A stretch of DNA of 64,000 nucleotides from Comamonas terrae (GTDB lineage Bacteria > Pseudomonadota > Gammaproteobacteria > Burkholderiales > Burkholderiaceae_C). The stretch is taken from positions 310,001 through 374,000 of the forward strand of contig NZ_BCNT01000005.1 of the NCBI RefSeq assembly GCF_001544075.1. Reading direction: 5' to 3'. Within the stretch, counting starts at the first letter, position 1; the number at the start of each line of letters is the position of its first letter. Under the pieces are notes generated by a model. The model had not been told where the DNA came from. It ran no database searches and saw only the letters and a program-made list of their open reading frames with translations. Made by a program: the position numbers and the translations under genes. Of this stretch, positions 45,360-53,484 are shown piece by piece.

Positions 45360-45883
45360 CGGCCGTCCTCCGCTTGTTCCGCGTCGGCCGTTTCGGACGG
45401 CTCGTCCAGCGCCAGTCGCGGCAGCATGCCCAGCACCAGCTGCTCCAGCGCTCCGATCTCCTCGCTGCCGCACAGCGCGCGCACCCGCTGCTGGGCCTGC
45501 TGCCACAGCGCGGCCGCCTCGCGCAGCCGGGCGCGGCCGGCGTCCGTGATGAGCACATGGCGGCTGCGCGCATCCGTGCCCGCCACCAGTTCGATGCAGC
45601 CCGCTTGCTGCAGCGTGCGCAGATTGCGCGTCAGCGTCGTGCGGTCGGTGTGCAGCAGTTCGGCGAGCGCGGACACCGTCAGCGTCATGGCGGGCGCGCG
45701 GCGCACCTGCATCAGCAGGCTGAACTGCGTGCCGCGCAGGCCGCTGGGCGCCAGCGTGTCGTCATAGAGCTGGGAGATCCTGCGCGAGAGGCTGCGCACC
45801 ATGAAGCAGGTGCAGACGGGCGAGGCTGGCGCCGGTGCGTTTCGCGCGTGGCCTTGCGATGGAAGGGCAAAGGGTTGGGGCAT
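45356..45883 (-). CDS. MarR-family regulator of the MATE operon
   Basis: A 175-residue winged-helix regulator. The N-terminal helix segment has CTCFMVRSLSRRISQLYDD; the DNA-binding part has LTVSALAELLHTDRTTLTRN and wing DARSRHVLITDAGRARL. ATG 45883 is chosen since a palindrome (45925-45936) overlaps the earlier ATG at 45934. The two Cys in CTC might give thiol or oxidant sensing, but this is speculative. Stop overlaps the MATE GTG start, so the two are co-translated. Confidence 0.85.
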   Translation of the reverse strand: MPQPFALPSQGHARNAPAPASPVCTCFMVRSLSRRISQLYDDTLAPSGLRGTQFSLLMQVRRAPAMTLTVSALAELLHTDRTTLTRNLRTLQQAGCIELVAGTDARSRHVLITDAGRARLREAAALWQQAQQRVRALCGSEEIGALEQLVLGMLPRLALDEPSETADAEQAEDGR

Positions 45884-45924
45884 GGTCTGTGTTCGGCGGG
45901 CGGATGCAGAGGTGATTTGAGTGT

Positions 45925-45936
45925 ATATGCACATAT
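45925..45936. promoter_or_regulatory. Inverted repeat, candidate MarR operator
   Basis: ATATG and CATAT arms separated by two bases, in an AT-rich patch about 42 bases upstream of the chosen marR ATG. Placement suggests autoregulation. Confidence 0.45.
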
Positions 45937-46117
45937 TTGGGCGAAGCTGTCCGGTCGGCGACGGAGGGCCTGTCTGCGCTCTTTGGCTGTGTGATCAAGC
46001 AAAGCTTGCAAGTACATGCAACAAGAGAGCAATTCAGTTACTAATCTTGCGAGATGGCGGCATTTGTTGCCGCTTGTGCTGCTTAGGATGGGTGCTTTCG
46101 TCAAGGAGATACCTGCA

Positions 46118-46756
46118 ATGGCTGTGCAAAACCCGTTTTTTGGCAAACGCGACAACGACACCTTCTCTTCCCGCAATTCGATGACGGGCCTGTCTTCTTC
46201 CAGCCCATCCAGCCTGGGCAGTGGCAGCCTTGCCGGCTCCGGCACCACCGGCCCCGGCAGCACGGCGCGCACCGCCTCCGCCTCGGCTCCTGCGGCCAGC
46301 GAGGAAACGGGCGGCAGCAAGCTCACCGTGGGCCCCAACATCAAGCTCAAGGGTGTGGAGATCACCGATTGCGACACGCTGGTGGTCGAAGGCACGGTGG
46401 AGGCGACCATGAATTCGCGTGTGATCCGCATTGCCGAACAGGGTGCATTCCACGGCACGGCAGAGATCGACATTGCCGAAATCCACGGCGTCTTCGACGG
46501 CACGCTGACCGTGCGCGAAAAGCTGGTGATCTTCGGCTCGGGCCGCGTCAGCGGCAAGATCCGCTACGGCAAGGTGGTGATCGAGGAGGGCGGCGAACTC
46601 ACCGGCCAGATCGAGGCCGGCAGCAGCAAGAGCGGCAACGGCTACTCTGCTGCACGCAGCGAAAGCGCTGCCCCGGCCGCAGCAAGCGCGTCGTCGGCCG
46701 CATCATCGGCCAGCCAGGCGCCCATGGCCGCAACCTCCTCGTCCATGGTGGTCTGA
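46118..46756 (+). CDS. Bactofilin
   Basis: A 212-residue bactofilin (DUF583). A Ser/Gly/Thr-rich head (1-65) and Ala/Ser-rich tail (175-212) flank the right-handed beta-helix core (about 68-172: KLTVGPNIKLKGVEITDCDT, VVEGTVEATMNSRVIRIAEQ, FDGTLTVREKLVIFGSGRVS). Bactofilins polymerise without nucleotides into cytoskeletal filaments affecting shape, stalks or cell-wall enzymes. AAGGAGAT precedes the ATG, so I start there and not at the earlier Met in frame. Single-gene unit ended by a strong palindromic terminator. Confidence 0.92.
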   Translation: MAVQNPFFGKRDNDTFSSRNSMTGLSSSSPSSLGSGSLAGSGTTGPGSTARTASASAPAASEETGGSKLTVGPNIKLKGVEITDCDTLVVEGTVEATMNSRVIRIAEQGAFHGTAEIDIAEIHGVFDGTLTVREKLVIFGSGRVSGKIRYGKVVIEEGGELTGQIEAGSSKSGNGYSAARSESAAPAAASASSAASSASQAPMAATSSSMVV

Positions 46757-46835
46757 GCCGGCTTTCGAGCCATCACAGCCCATTGCCCTTGCCTGTTTTG
46801 CGCAGGCATGGCTGCTCCAGGCAGGGCCGGGACAG

Positions 46836-46875
46836 CCATAAAAAAAGCGACCGATATCGGTCGCTTTTTTTATGG
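46836..46875. terminator. Perfect 40-bp palindromic bidirectional terminator
   Basis: CCATAAAAAAAGCGACCGAT is followed directly by its exact reverse complement. The stem-loop with flanking A and T runs serves both the bactofilin gene (+) and the convergent thioesterase gene (-). Confidence 0.92.
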
Positions 46876-46884
46876 GGTGCCCGT

Positions 46885-47346
46885 TCAGGCCGGGCGCTGT
46901 CGGGCCAGCAGCTTTTCACGCCAGGCCTGGGTCTGCGGCGTGTCGGGCAGGGCCTGGGGACGGCCTGTGGCGTCGATGGCCACATAGGTCAGGCGCGCCT
47001 CGGTGACCTTGACGTACTTGCCCTGATCGGAAAAACGCTCCGCGTAGACTTCCACGTCCACGGCGATCGACGTGCGGCCCACATGCTCCACGCTGGCATA
47101 GAACGACAGGATGTCGCCCACGCGCACGGGCTGCTTGAAGATGAACTCGTTGACCGCCACGGTCACCATGCGCGTATGGCTGATGCGCTGGGGCAGCACC
47201 GAGCCTGCCAGGTCCACCTGGGCCATGACCCAGCCGCCGAAGATGTCGCCGTTGGCATTGACATCGGCCGGCATGGGCACGACTTTGAGAACCAGCTCCT
47301 TGTCTTCGGGCAGGGGTTGGGGAGGAAGGTCTGGACGAGGCGGCAT
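46885..47346 (-). CDS. yciA: Acyl-CoA thioesterase, YciA-like
   Basis: A 153-residue hot-dog thioesterase. Typical YciA blocks are NANGDIFGGWVMAQVDLAGS (with the catalytic Asp region), ISHTRMVTVAVNEFIFKQPV, VGDILSFYASVEHVGRTSIA and VDVEVYAERF. YciA hydrolyses a range of short and medium acyl-CoAs in the cytoplasm. ATG 47346 is used; an upstream Met at 47367 is in frame. Divergent from the Atm1-type exporter with only 41 bases between starts. Confidence 0.88.
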   Translation of the reverse strand: MPPRPDLPPQPLPEDKELVLKVVPMPADVNANGDIFGGWVMAQVDLAGSVLPQRISHTRMVTVAVNEFIFKQPVRVGDILSFYASVEHVGRTSIAVDVEVYAERFSDQGKYVKVTEARLTYVAIDATGRPQALPDTPQTQAWREKLLARQRPA

Positions 47347-47387
47347 TGCACAATCGGGGGAAAACAAAACTATCCTGATTGTCCCAA

Positions 47388-49226
47388 ATGCGTCGCGACA
47401 GTGGTTCTTCTAGGGATTTACCCTTATCTTCGGCATCGTCTTCCCAGGACTGGAGCGCGCTCAAACGCCTGCTGCCCTACCTGTGGCAATACAAGTGGCG
47501 CGTGGCCGCCGCCCTGCTGTTCATGGTCGGGGCCAAGCTGGCCAATGTGGGCGTGCCCGTGCTGCTCAAGCATCTGGTGGATGCGCTGGACATCCGGCCG
47601 GGCCAGGCCCAGGCGGTTCTGGTCGTTCCGGTGGCGCTGCTGCTGGCCTACGGGCTGCTGCGCTTTTCCACCACGCTGTTCACGGAGCTGCGCGATCTGG
47701 TCTTTGCCAAGGCCACGCAGGGCGCCTCGCGCTCGATCGCGCTGACCACCTTCGAGCATCTGCATGCGCTGTCGCTGCGCTTTCACCTGGAGCGCCAGAC
47801 CGGCGGCATGACGCGCGACATCGAGCGCGGCGTGCGCAGCACCGAATCGCTGATCTCGTATTCGCTCTACAGCATCCTGCCCACGCTGATCGAGATGGCC
47901 CTGGTGCTGGGCATCCTGGCCGTGCGCTTCGACATCTGGTTTGCAGTGATCACGCTGGCGGCGCTGGCCTTCTACATCACGTTCACCGTGACGGTGACCG
48001 AGTGGCGCACGCGCTTTCGGCGCGAGGCCAATGCGCAGGAGTCCGCGGCCCATACCAAGGCCATCGATTCGCTGCTCAACTACGAGACCGTCAAGTACTT
48101 CAACAACGAAGCCTTCGAGGCGCGCCGCTACGACGAGAACCTGGAACAGCTGCGCCGCGTGCGCCTCAAGAGCCAGACCACGCTGTCCATGCTCAATTGC
48201 GGCCAGCAGCTCATCATCGGCGCGGCACTGGTGGCCATTCTCTGGCGCGCCACGCAGGGCGTGGTCGACGGGCGGCTGACGCTGGGCGACCTGGTCATGG
48301 TCAACGCCTTCATGATCCAGCTGTACATACCGCTGAACTTCCTGGGCGTGATCTACCGCGAGATCAAGCAGAGCCTGACCGACCTGGACCGCATGTTCAC
48401 GCTCATGGACAAGGAGCGCGAAGTGGCCGATGCACCGGATGCCCGGCCCCTGCGGCTGGAGGCCGCGCCGCCGGAGGTGCGCTTCGAGCACGTGGACTTT
48501 GCCTACGATCCGGCCCGGCCCATCCTGCATGACGTGAGCTTCGCGATTCCCGCGGGCAAGACCGTGGCCGTGGTCGGCCCTTCGGGCTCGGGCAAGAGCA
48601 CGCTGGCGCGCCTGCTGTTCCGCTTCTACGACGTGCAGGGCGGCCATGTGCGCATCGCCGGCCAGGACATCCGCGACGTGACCCAGGCCAGCGTGCGTGC
48701 GGCCGTGGGCATCGTGCCGCAGGATACGGTGCTGTTCAACGACACGGTGGAATACAACATTGCCTATGGCCGTCCCGGCGCCAGCCGCCAGGAGGTGGAA
48801 GCCGCCGCACGCGCCGCGCGCATCCACGACTTCATCGTGCATACGCCCCAGGGCTACGAGACGCGCGTGGGCGAGCGCGGCCTCAAGCTCTCGGGCGGGG
48901 AAAAGCAGCGCGTGGCCATTGCGCGCACCCTGCTCAAGAATCCGCCCATACTGATCTTCGACGAGGCCACGTCGGCGCTGGACTCGGCCAACGAGCGCGC
49001 CATCCAGAACGAGCTGCGCAGCGCGGCCCAGGGCAAGACTTCGCTGGTGATCGCCCACCGTCTCTCCACCGTGGTCGATGCCCACGAGATCCTGGTCATG
49101 GACAGCGGCCGCATCATCGAGCGCGGCACGCACGAAGCCCTGCTGGCGCAGGGCGGGCGCTATGCGCAGATGTGGAATCTGCAACGCAACCAGCCGGAAT
49201 CCGAGCCCGCGGCCCAGCCGGCCTGA
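47388..49226 (+). CDS. ABC exporter of the Atm1/HMT1 type, fused membrane and ATPase domains
   Basis: A 612-residue half-transporter. Six transmembrane helices lie in residues about 35-310; the segment LHALSLRFHLERQTGGMTRD, then IERGVRSTESLISYSLYSIL, and YETVKYFNNEAFEARRYD are typical of Atm1-like exporters of glutathione-linked compounds. The ATPase domain has Walker A GPSGSGKST, signature LSGGEKQRVAIARTLLKNPP and Walker B ILIFDEATSALDS. The start is ATG 47388; a TTG at 47379 is possible. Substrate may be a glutathione conjugate or metal-thiol complex. Confidence 0.9.
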   Translation: MRRDSGSSRDLPLSSASSSQDWSALKRLLPYLWQYKWRVAAALLFMVGAKLANVGVPVLLKHLVDALDIRPGQAQAVLVVPVALLLAYGLLRFSTTLFTELRDLVFAKATQGASRSIALTTFEHLHALSLRFHLERQTGGMTRDIERGVRSTESLISYSLYSILPTLIEMALVLGILAVRFDIWFAVITLAALAFYITFTVTVTEWRTRFRREANAQESAAHTKAIDSLLNYETVKYFNNEAFEARRYDENLEQLRRVRLKSQTTLSMLNCGQQLIIGAALVAILWRATQGVVDGRLTLGDLVMVNAFMIQLYIPLNFLGVIYREIKQSLTDLDRMFTLMDKEREVADAPDARPLRLEAAPPEVRFEHVDFAYDPARPILHDVSFAIPAGKTVAVVGPSGSGKSTLARLLFRFYDVQGGHVRIAGQDIRDVTQASVRAAVGIVPQDTVLFNDTVEYNIAYGRPGASRQEVEAAARAARIHDFIVHTPQGYETRVGERGLKLSGGEKQRVAIARTLLKNPPILIFDEATSALDSANERAIQNELRSAAQGKTSLVIAHRLSTVVDAHEILVMDSGRIIERGTHEALLAQGGRYAQMWNLQRNQPESEPAAQPA

Positions 49227-49247
49227 GCCCTCCGTTGCCTATTGCGC

Positions 49248-49271
49248 AGGCCGCCCCCGGGCGGCCTTTTT
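49248..49271 (+). terminator. Intrinsic terminator after the ABC exporter
   Basis: AGGCCGCCC pairs with GGGCGGCCT around CC and is followed by TTTTT. Confidence 0.9.
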
Positions 49272-49290
49272 CATGGCGAGCTTTCTTTTC

Positions 49291-49365
49291 ATGTATACAT
49301 GTGATTAGGTGTTTACCCTTTTATTTGCAGAAAAATCAACCATTTATTGATTTGTATGTATACAT
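49291..49365. promoter_or_regulatory. Twin palindromic operators upstream of the GntR gene
   Basis: The 10-bp palindrome ATGTATACAT occurs exactly at 49291-49300 and again at 49356-49365, with 65 bases between starts, about six DNA turns. TGTATACA cores are known for FCD-type GntR regulators. The AT-rich stretch between them probably holds the promoter. Confidence 0.7.
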
Positions 49366-49397
49366 TCTGTCCATCGAACCTATAAGGCCGACCCGAC

Positions 49398-50162
49398 ATG
49401 CCACGAGCGCTAGCCCCAGCCCCCGCACCCGAAGAAAACCATTCCCAGGTCGTCAAGGCGCAGCTGCAGCTGCGCGAAATGATCCTGGCCGGAGAGATGG
49501 CGGCGGGGGAGCGCATTTCCGAGCTGGTGCTGGCCGAGCGCCTGGGCATCTCGCGCACGCCCATCCGCGCGGCGCTGATGCGCCTGGAGCAGGAAGGCAT
49601 GCTCGAAGCCACGGCGGGCGGGCGCGGCTACCGGGTGCGCGTGCTGTCCGAGGCCGATGTCTCCGATGCCATCGAGCTGCGCGGCACGCTGGAAGGCCTG
49701 GCCGCACGCATGGCAGCCGAGCGCGGCGCCGAAGCACCGCTGCTGGCGCGCGCCGAGCGCTGCCTGGATGCCATCGATCGCGTGCTCGACGCCGCCGGCT
49801 GGGGCGACGAGGCGTTCTCGCGCTATGTGGCGCTGAATTCGGAATTCCACGACATCCTGCTCGACATGTCGGGCAGCAGCTTCATGCAGCGCGAGCTCGA
49901 ACGCGTCAAGCGCCTGCCGTTCGCCTCGCCTTCGGGCTTCGTGGTCGCGCGTTCGGAGTCCCCGCGCGCCCACCGCAGCCTGCTTCTCGCGCAGGAGCAG
50001 CACCGTGCAGTGCTGGAGGCCATAGAGCACCGCGAAGGCGCACGTGCCGAGGCACTGATGAAGGAGCACTCGCGCATTGCGCGGCGCAATCTGCGCGAAG
50101 CCATGCGCTCGCCCGAGACGGCGGGCGTGCCTGGCGCCCAGCTGATACGCGCCGGCCGCTAG
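49398..50162 (+). CDS. vanR: GntR-family (FCD) regulator of the vanillate locus
   Basis: A 254-residue GntR regulator. The winged helix (about 20-90) has QLREMILAGEMAAGERISEL and LAERLGISRTPIRAALMRLE; the FCD ligand domain (about 95-240) has the metal-binding pattern with YVALNSEFHDILLDMSG and EHRAV-like HRAVLEAIEHREGARAEALM. It lies 53 bases before the vanA gene in the same direction. The twin operators upstream suggest it represses itself and the vanA gene, with vanillate or protocatechuate as effector. The symbol is by context. Confidence 0.82.
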   Translation: MPRALAPAPAPEENHSQVVKAQLQLREMILAGEMAAGERISELVLAERLGISRTPIRAALMRLEQEGMLEATAGGRGYRVRVLSEADVSDAIELRGTLEGLAARMAAERGAEAPLLARAERCLDAIDRVLDAAGWGDEAFSRYVALNSEFHDILLDMSGSSFMQRELERVKRLPFASPSGFVVARSESPRAHRSLLLAQEQHRAVLEAIEHREGARAEALMKEHSRIARRNLREAMRSPETAGVPGAQLIRAGR

Positions 50163-50215
50163 GCGCGCGGCCCGACGACCACCCCCTTAAAAAAAACAGA
50201 CAAGGAGACACCACG

Positions 50216-51295
50216 ATGAGCAACCCCCAAGCACGCACCTATCCCCGCAATAACTGGTATGTGGCCGCCACGGCCGCCGAAGTGACGGACAAGCCGCTGG
50301 GCCGCCAGATCTGCGGCGAGCGCATGGTCTTCTACCGCGCCCAGGAAGGCCGCATCGCGGCGGTCGAGGACTTCTGCCCGCACCGCGGCGCGCCGCTGTC
50401 GCTGGGCCGTGTCTGCGAGGGCAAGCTGGTCTGCGGCTACCACGGGCTGGAGATGGGCTGCGACGGCAAGACCATTGCCATGCCGGGCCAGCGCGTGCGC
50501 GGCTTTCCCGCCATCAAGAGCTATGCGGTGCAGGAGCGCTACGGCTTCATCTGGGTCTGGCCGGGCGAGCAGCAACTGGCCGATGCGGACCTGATCCCCG
50601 TGCTGAAGTGGCATGGCGATCCCGAATGGGCCTATGGCGGCGGCCTGTTCCACATCAAGGCCGACTACCGGCTCATGATCGACAACCTCATGGATCTCAC
50701 GCACGAGACCTATGTGCATGCCAGCAGCATAGGCCAGGCCGAGATCGACGAGACGCCCTGCAAGACCGAGACGCGCGGCGACGAGGAAGTCATCACCAGC
50801 CGCTTCATGCACGACATTCCCGCGCCCCCGTTCTGGAAGATGGCGCTGCGCAGCAACGGCCTGGCCGACGATGTGAACGTGGACCGCTGGCAGATCTGCC
50901 GCTTCACCCCGCCCAGCCACGTGATGATCGAGGTCGGCGTGGCCCATGCGGGCAAGGGCGGCTACGAGGCCGACGACGCGCACAAGGTCTACAGCGTGGT
51001 GGTGGATTTCATCACGCCCGAGACCGACGGCTCCATGTGGTACTTCTGGGGCATGGCGCGCAAGTTCAATCCCGGCGACGCCGCCGTGACCGACCTGATC
51101 CGCGAAGGCCAGCACAAGATCTTCAGCGAGGACCTGGAAATGCTGGAACTGCAGCAGCGCAATCTGGCGGACCATCCCGAGCGCCAGCTGCTCAAGCTCA
51201 ACATCGATGCGGGCGGCGTGCAGTCCCGCCGCATCATCGAGCGGCTGGTGGCACAGGAAGAGGAGGCGCCGCTGCGCCAGGCGGCCGTGGCCTAG
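50216..51295 (+). CDS. vanA: Rieske oxygenase, vanillate O-demethylase type
   Basis: A 359-residue terminal oxygenase. The Rieske 2Fe-2S ligands are Cys54, His56, Cys73 and His76 (CPHR...CGYH). The mononuclear Fe site has His163 and His168 in DNLMDLTHETYVHASS. It demethylates vanillate to protocatechuate and formaldehyde, using electrons from a VanB-type reductase. AAGGAGA lies ahead of the ATG. A second oxygenase and the reductase gene follow farther downstream. Choice of vanillate over a related methoxybenzoate is by family resemblance. Confidence 0.85.
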   Translation: MSNPQARTYPRNNWYVAATAAEVTDKPLGRQICGERMVFYRAQEGRIAAVEDFCPHRGAPLSLGRVCEGKLVCGYHGLEMGCDGKTIAMPGQRVRGFPAIKSYAVQERYGFIWVWPGEQQLADADLIPVLKWHGDPEWAYGGGLFHIKADYRLMIDNLMDLTHETYVHASSIGQAEIDETPCKTETRGDEEVITSRFMHDIPAPPFWKMALRSNGLADDVNVDRWQICRFTPPSHVMIEVGVAHAGKGGYEADDAHKVYSVVVDFITPETDGSMWYFWGMARKFNPGDAAVTDLIREGQHKIFSEDLEMLELQQRNLADHPERQLLKLNIDAGGVQSRRIIERLVAQEEEAPLRQAAVA

Positions 51296-51380
51296 CCGGC
51301 CCGCCGGCGGGGAGGGAGGATGTCCATGAATGCGGTAACCTCGAAGGTTCTCCTTTGGATAGCCCCTGATTCGCCGCAGC

Positions 51381-51857
51381 ATGCCATCTTCCGCCTCCGA
51401 CCAGATTTCCCTGGACCTCTACGACCAGCCGGGCCACCTGATCCGCCGTGCGCAGCAGATCGCGACGCAGCTGTTCCGCGATGTGCTGGGGCCGGACGTG
51501 ACGCCCGTGCAATACGCCATCCTGCGCATGCTGCAGGAGTCGCCCGGCATAGACCAGGTCACGCTGGCCAAGCTGGTGGCGCTGGACAACTCGACGACGG
51601 CCGATATTGCCGCGCGGCTGGAAAGCAAGGGCTGGATTCACCGCGAAATCCTGCCGCGGCGCCAGCGCCGCCTGAGCCTGACAGCCGATGGCGAAGCCAT
51701 GCTGGCGGCCTTTGTGCCCAATGTGCACGAGCTGCACCAGCGCATGCTTTCGGCGCTGGAGCCGGGGGAGCAGGCGGAGTTCAAGCGGCTGCTGCGCAAG
51801 TTCGTGCAGCTGCACGATGCGGGAGCTGCTGCCTCCGACGCGGCAGGCAGCCTGTAG
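51381..51857 (+). CDS. MarR-family regulator
   Basis: A 158-residue winged-helix protein: TPVQYAILRMLQESPGIDQV, TLAKLVALDNSTTADIAARL and wing ILPRRQRRLSLTADGEAML. It lies between the vanA gene and the aromatic-acid importer gene, and a dyad CATTCAG-TAAA-CTGAATG lies just before the importer. So it likely controls the importer/second oxygenase unit, responding to an aromatic acid or its CoA ester. Start ATG 51381 is the first reasonable one; no strong Shine-Dalgarno was seen. Confidence 0.85.
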   Translation: MPSSASDQISLDLYDQPGHLIRRAQQIATQLFRDVLGPDVTPVQYAILRMLQESPGIDQVTLAKLVALDNSTTADIAARLESKGWIHREILPRRQRRLSLTADGEAMLAAFVPNVHELHQRMLSALEPGEQAEFKRLLRKFVQLHDAGAAASDAAGSL

Positions 51858-51955
51858 CACGGGCAGGTTGCAGACCTGCGAGACGCAGGGCTGCCATCGT
51901 CCAGCCGCCGTGACGGCCGGCTGCGGCGCGGGAAATCCCTGCCTGCATGCCTATT

Positions 51956-51994
51956 TTCATTCAGTAAACTGAATGAGATTAAGCATGCTGAATG
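51956..51994. promoter_or_regulatory. MarR-type operator with an additional half-site
   Basis: TTCATTCAG (51956-51964) and CTGAATG (51969-51975) form a palindrome around TAAA. A further CTGAATG lies at 51988-51994. The site is 24 bases before a leader ORF and about 110 before the importer gene. Confidence 0.65.
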
Positions 51995-52017
51995 AAAACA
52001 ACCACAGGAGACAAAAA

Positions 52018-52086
52018 ATGAAACTGCCTATCCATGGGCGCCGGCCAGAAGGCGCTGCCCCGATCCCTGCGGAGGTGCCAGCATGA
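52018..52086 (+). CDS. 22-residue leader ORF coupled to the importer gene
   Basis: ATG at 52018 follows a strong Shine-Dalgarno (AGGAGA, spacing about 7). It reads MKLPIHGRRPEGAAPIP plus five more residues and its TGA (52084-52086) overlaps the ATG of the importer (52083). It contains no regulatory amino-acid run. It may be a translated leader or a remnant of a deleted gene that keeps its ribosome site. Confidence 0.5.
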   Translation: MKLPIHGRRPEGAAPIPAEVPA

Positions 52087-53447
52087 GCCGGGACCTGCGC
52101 GCGCACCTGGACGAGCAGCCCATGACCCGCTTCCAGTGGTCCGTCGTGGGCATCTGCATGGTCCTCAACATGATCGACGGCTTCGACGTGCTGGTCATGG
52201 CCTTCACCGCCTCGGCGGTGTCCTCGCACTGGAAGCTCAGCGGCTCCGAGCTGGGCTTTCTGCTCAGCGCCGGGCTGTTCGGCATGGCCGCGGGTTCGCT
52301 GCTGCTGGCGCCCTGGGCCGACCGGCTGGGGCGCCGCCCGCTGATCCTGGCCTGCCTGGCCATCTCGGGCGTGGGCATGCTGGCCTCGGCCTGGAGCCAG
52401 ACGCCGCTGCAGCTGGCCGCGCTGCGTGTGGTCACGGGCCTGGGCGTGGGCGGCATCCTGGCCTGCAGCAATGTGATCGCCAGCGAGTACGCCTCGCAGC
52501 GCTGGCGCAGCCTGGCCGTCACCCTGCAGTCCACGGGCTATGCGCTGGGCGCGAGCATAGGCGGCAGCATCGCGGTCTGGCTGCTGGCCCACCATGGCTG
52601 GCGCTCGGTGTTCATGTTCGGCGGCTGCACCACGCTGGCCGTGCTCGTGGTCGCCTGGCTGGCCCTGCCGGAGTCGCTGGATTTCCTGCTGGCCCGCCGT
52701 CCCGAAGGGGCGCTGCAGCGGCTCAACCGCCTGATGCGCAAGCTGGGCCTGCCGGACCTGGCGCAACTGCCGGGGCCCGTGCAATCGGTCTCCCAGCCCG
52801 GCGCCGCGGCGCGTGCGCGCGGACCGCTGCAGCTGTTCAGCCCAGGGCTGCGCAGGCCCACGGTGCTGGTCTGGCTGTCCTTCTTCTCGGTGATGTTCGG
52901 CTTTTACTTCGTGATGAGCTGGACGCCCAAGCTGCTGGCCGCCTCGGGCCTGACGGCCGAGCAGGGCGTGACCAGCGGCGTGCTGCTGAGCCTGGGCGGC
53001 ATCCTGGGCGCCACGCTGCTGGGCCTGCTGGCCGCGCGCTTTGCCGTGCACCGCGCGCTGGCGGTCTTCATGCTGATCACGGCCGTGCTGCTGTGCTTTC
53101 TGGTCGGCAGCTCGGGCGCGCTGTGGGTGTCGTATGCGCTGGCCTTTCTGATCGGCGTCTTCGTCAATGGTTGCGTGGCGGGCCTGTATGCGATCGCACC
53201 CGTGGTCTACGGCAGCGACGTGCGCGCCACCGGCGTGGGCTGGGGCATCGGCGTGGGCCGCATGGGCGCCATCGTCTCGCCGCTGGTCGCCGGCGGCCTG
53301 CTCGATGCCGCATGGTCGCCCAGCCAGCTGTACGTGGGCTATGGCGCGGCCTTCGTGTTCGCCGCGGCCATCGTCTGGATGCACCGCATCCCCGGCCCCG
53401 CAGCGGGCCGATCGCAAAGCGGCGGCGCGACGGCTGCCGCGCACTGA
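52083..53447 (+). CDS. Aromatic acid:H+ symporter, MFS (VanK/PcaK-like)
   Basis: A 454-residue transporter with twelve hydrophobic helices. The AAHS-family start LNMIDGFDVLVMAF (with the conserved DGFD in TM1), the loop motif APWADRLGRRPLILACL and GVGGILACSNVIASEYASQR identify it. It brings benzoate-type acids such as vanillate, isovanillate or protocatechuate into the cytoplasm with protons. ATG 52083 overlaps the leader ORF stop; GCGGAGGTG lies just upstream. It is followed by a second Rieske oxygenase gene. Confidence 0.87.
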   Translation: MSRDLRAHLDEQPMTRFQWSVVGICMVLNMIDGFDVLVMAFTASAVSSHWKLSGSELGFLLSAGLFGMAAGSLLLAPWADRLGRRPLILACLAISGVGMLASAWSQTPLQLAALRVVTGLGVGGILACSNVIASEYASQRWRSLAVTLQSTGYALGASIGGSIAVWLLAHHGWRSVFMFGGCTTLAVLVVAWLALPESLDFLLARRPEGALQRLNRLMRKLGLPDLAQLPGPVQSVSQPGAAARARGPLQLFSPGLRRPTVLVWLSFFSVMFGFYFVMSWTPKLLAASGLTAEQGVTSGVLLSLGGILGATLLGLLAARFAVHRALAVFMLITAVLLCFLVGSSGALWVSYALAFLIGVFVNGCVAGLYAIAPVVYGSDVRATGVGWGIGVGRMGAIVSPLVAGGLLDAAWSPSQLYVGYGAAFVFAAAIVWMHRIPGPAAGRSQSGGATAAAH

Positions 53448-53484
53448 AGGCGCGGCCACGGAATCCACCATCAGGAGACAAGCG

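Noticed and set aside
43929..45767. Very long open frame on the plus strand opposite the MATE and MarR genes.
   Set aside because: It is a shadow of GC-rich codons on the other strand; the translation is Gln/His/Arg-rich with no domain.
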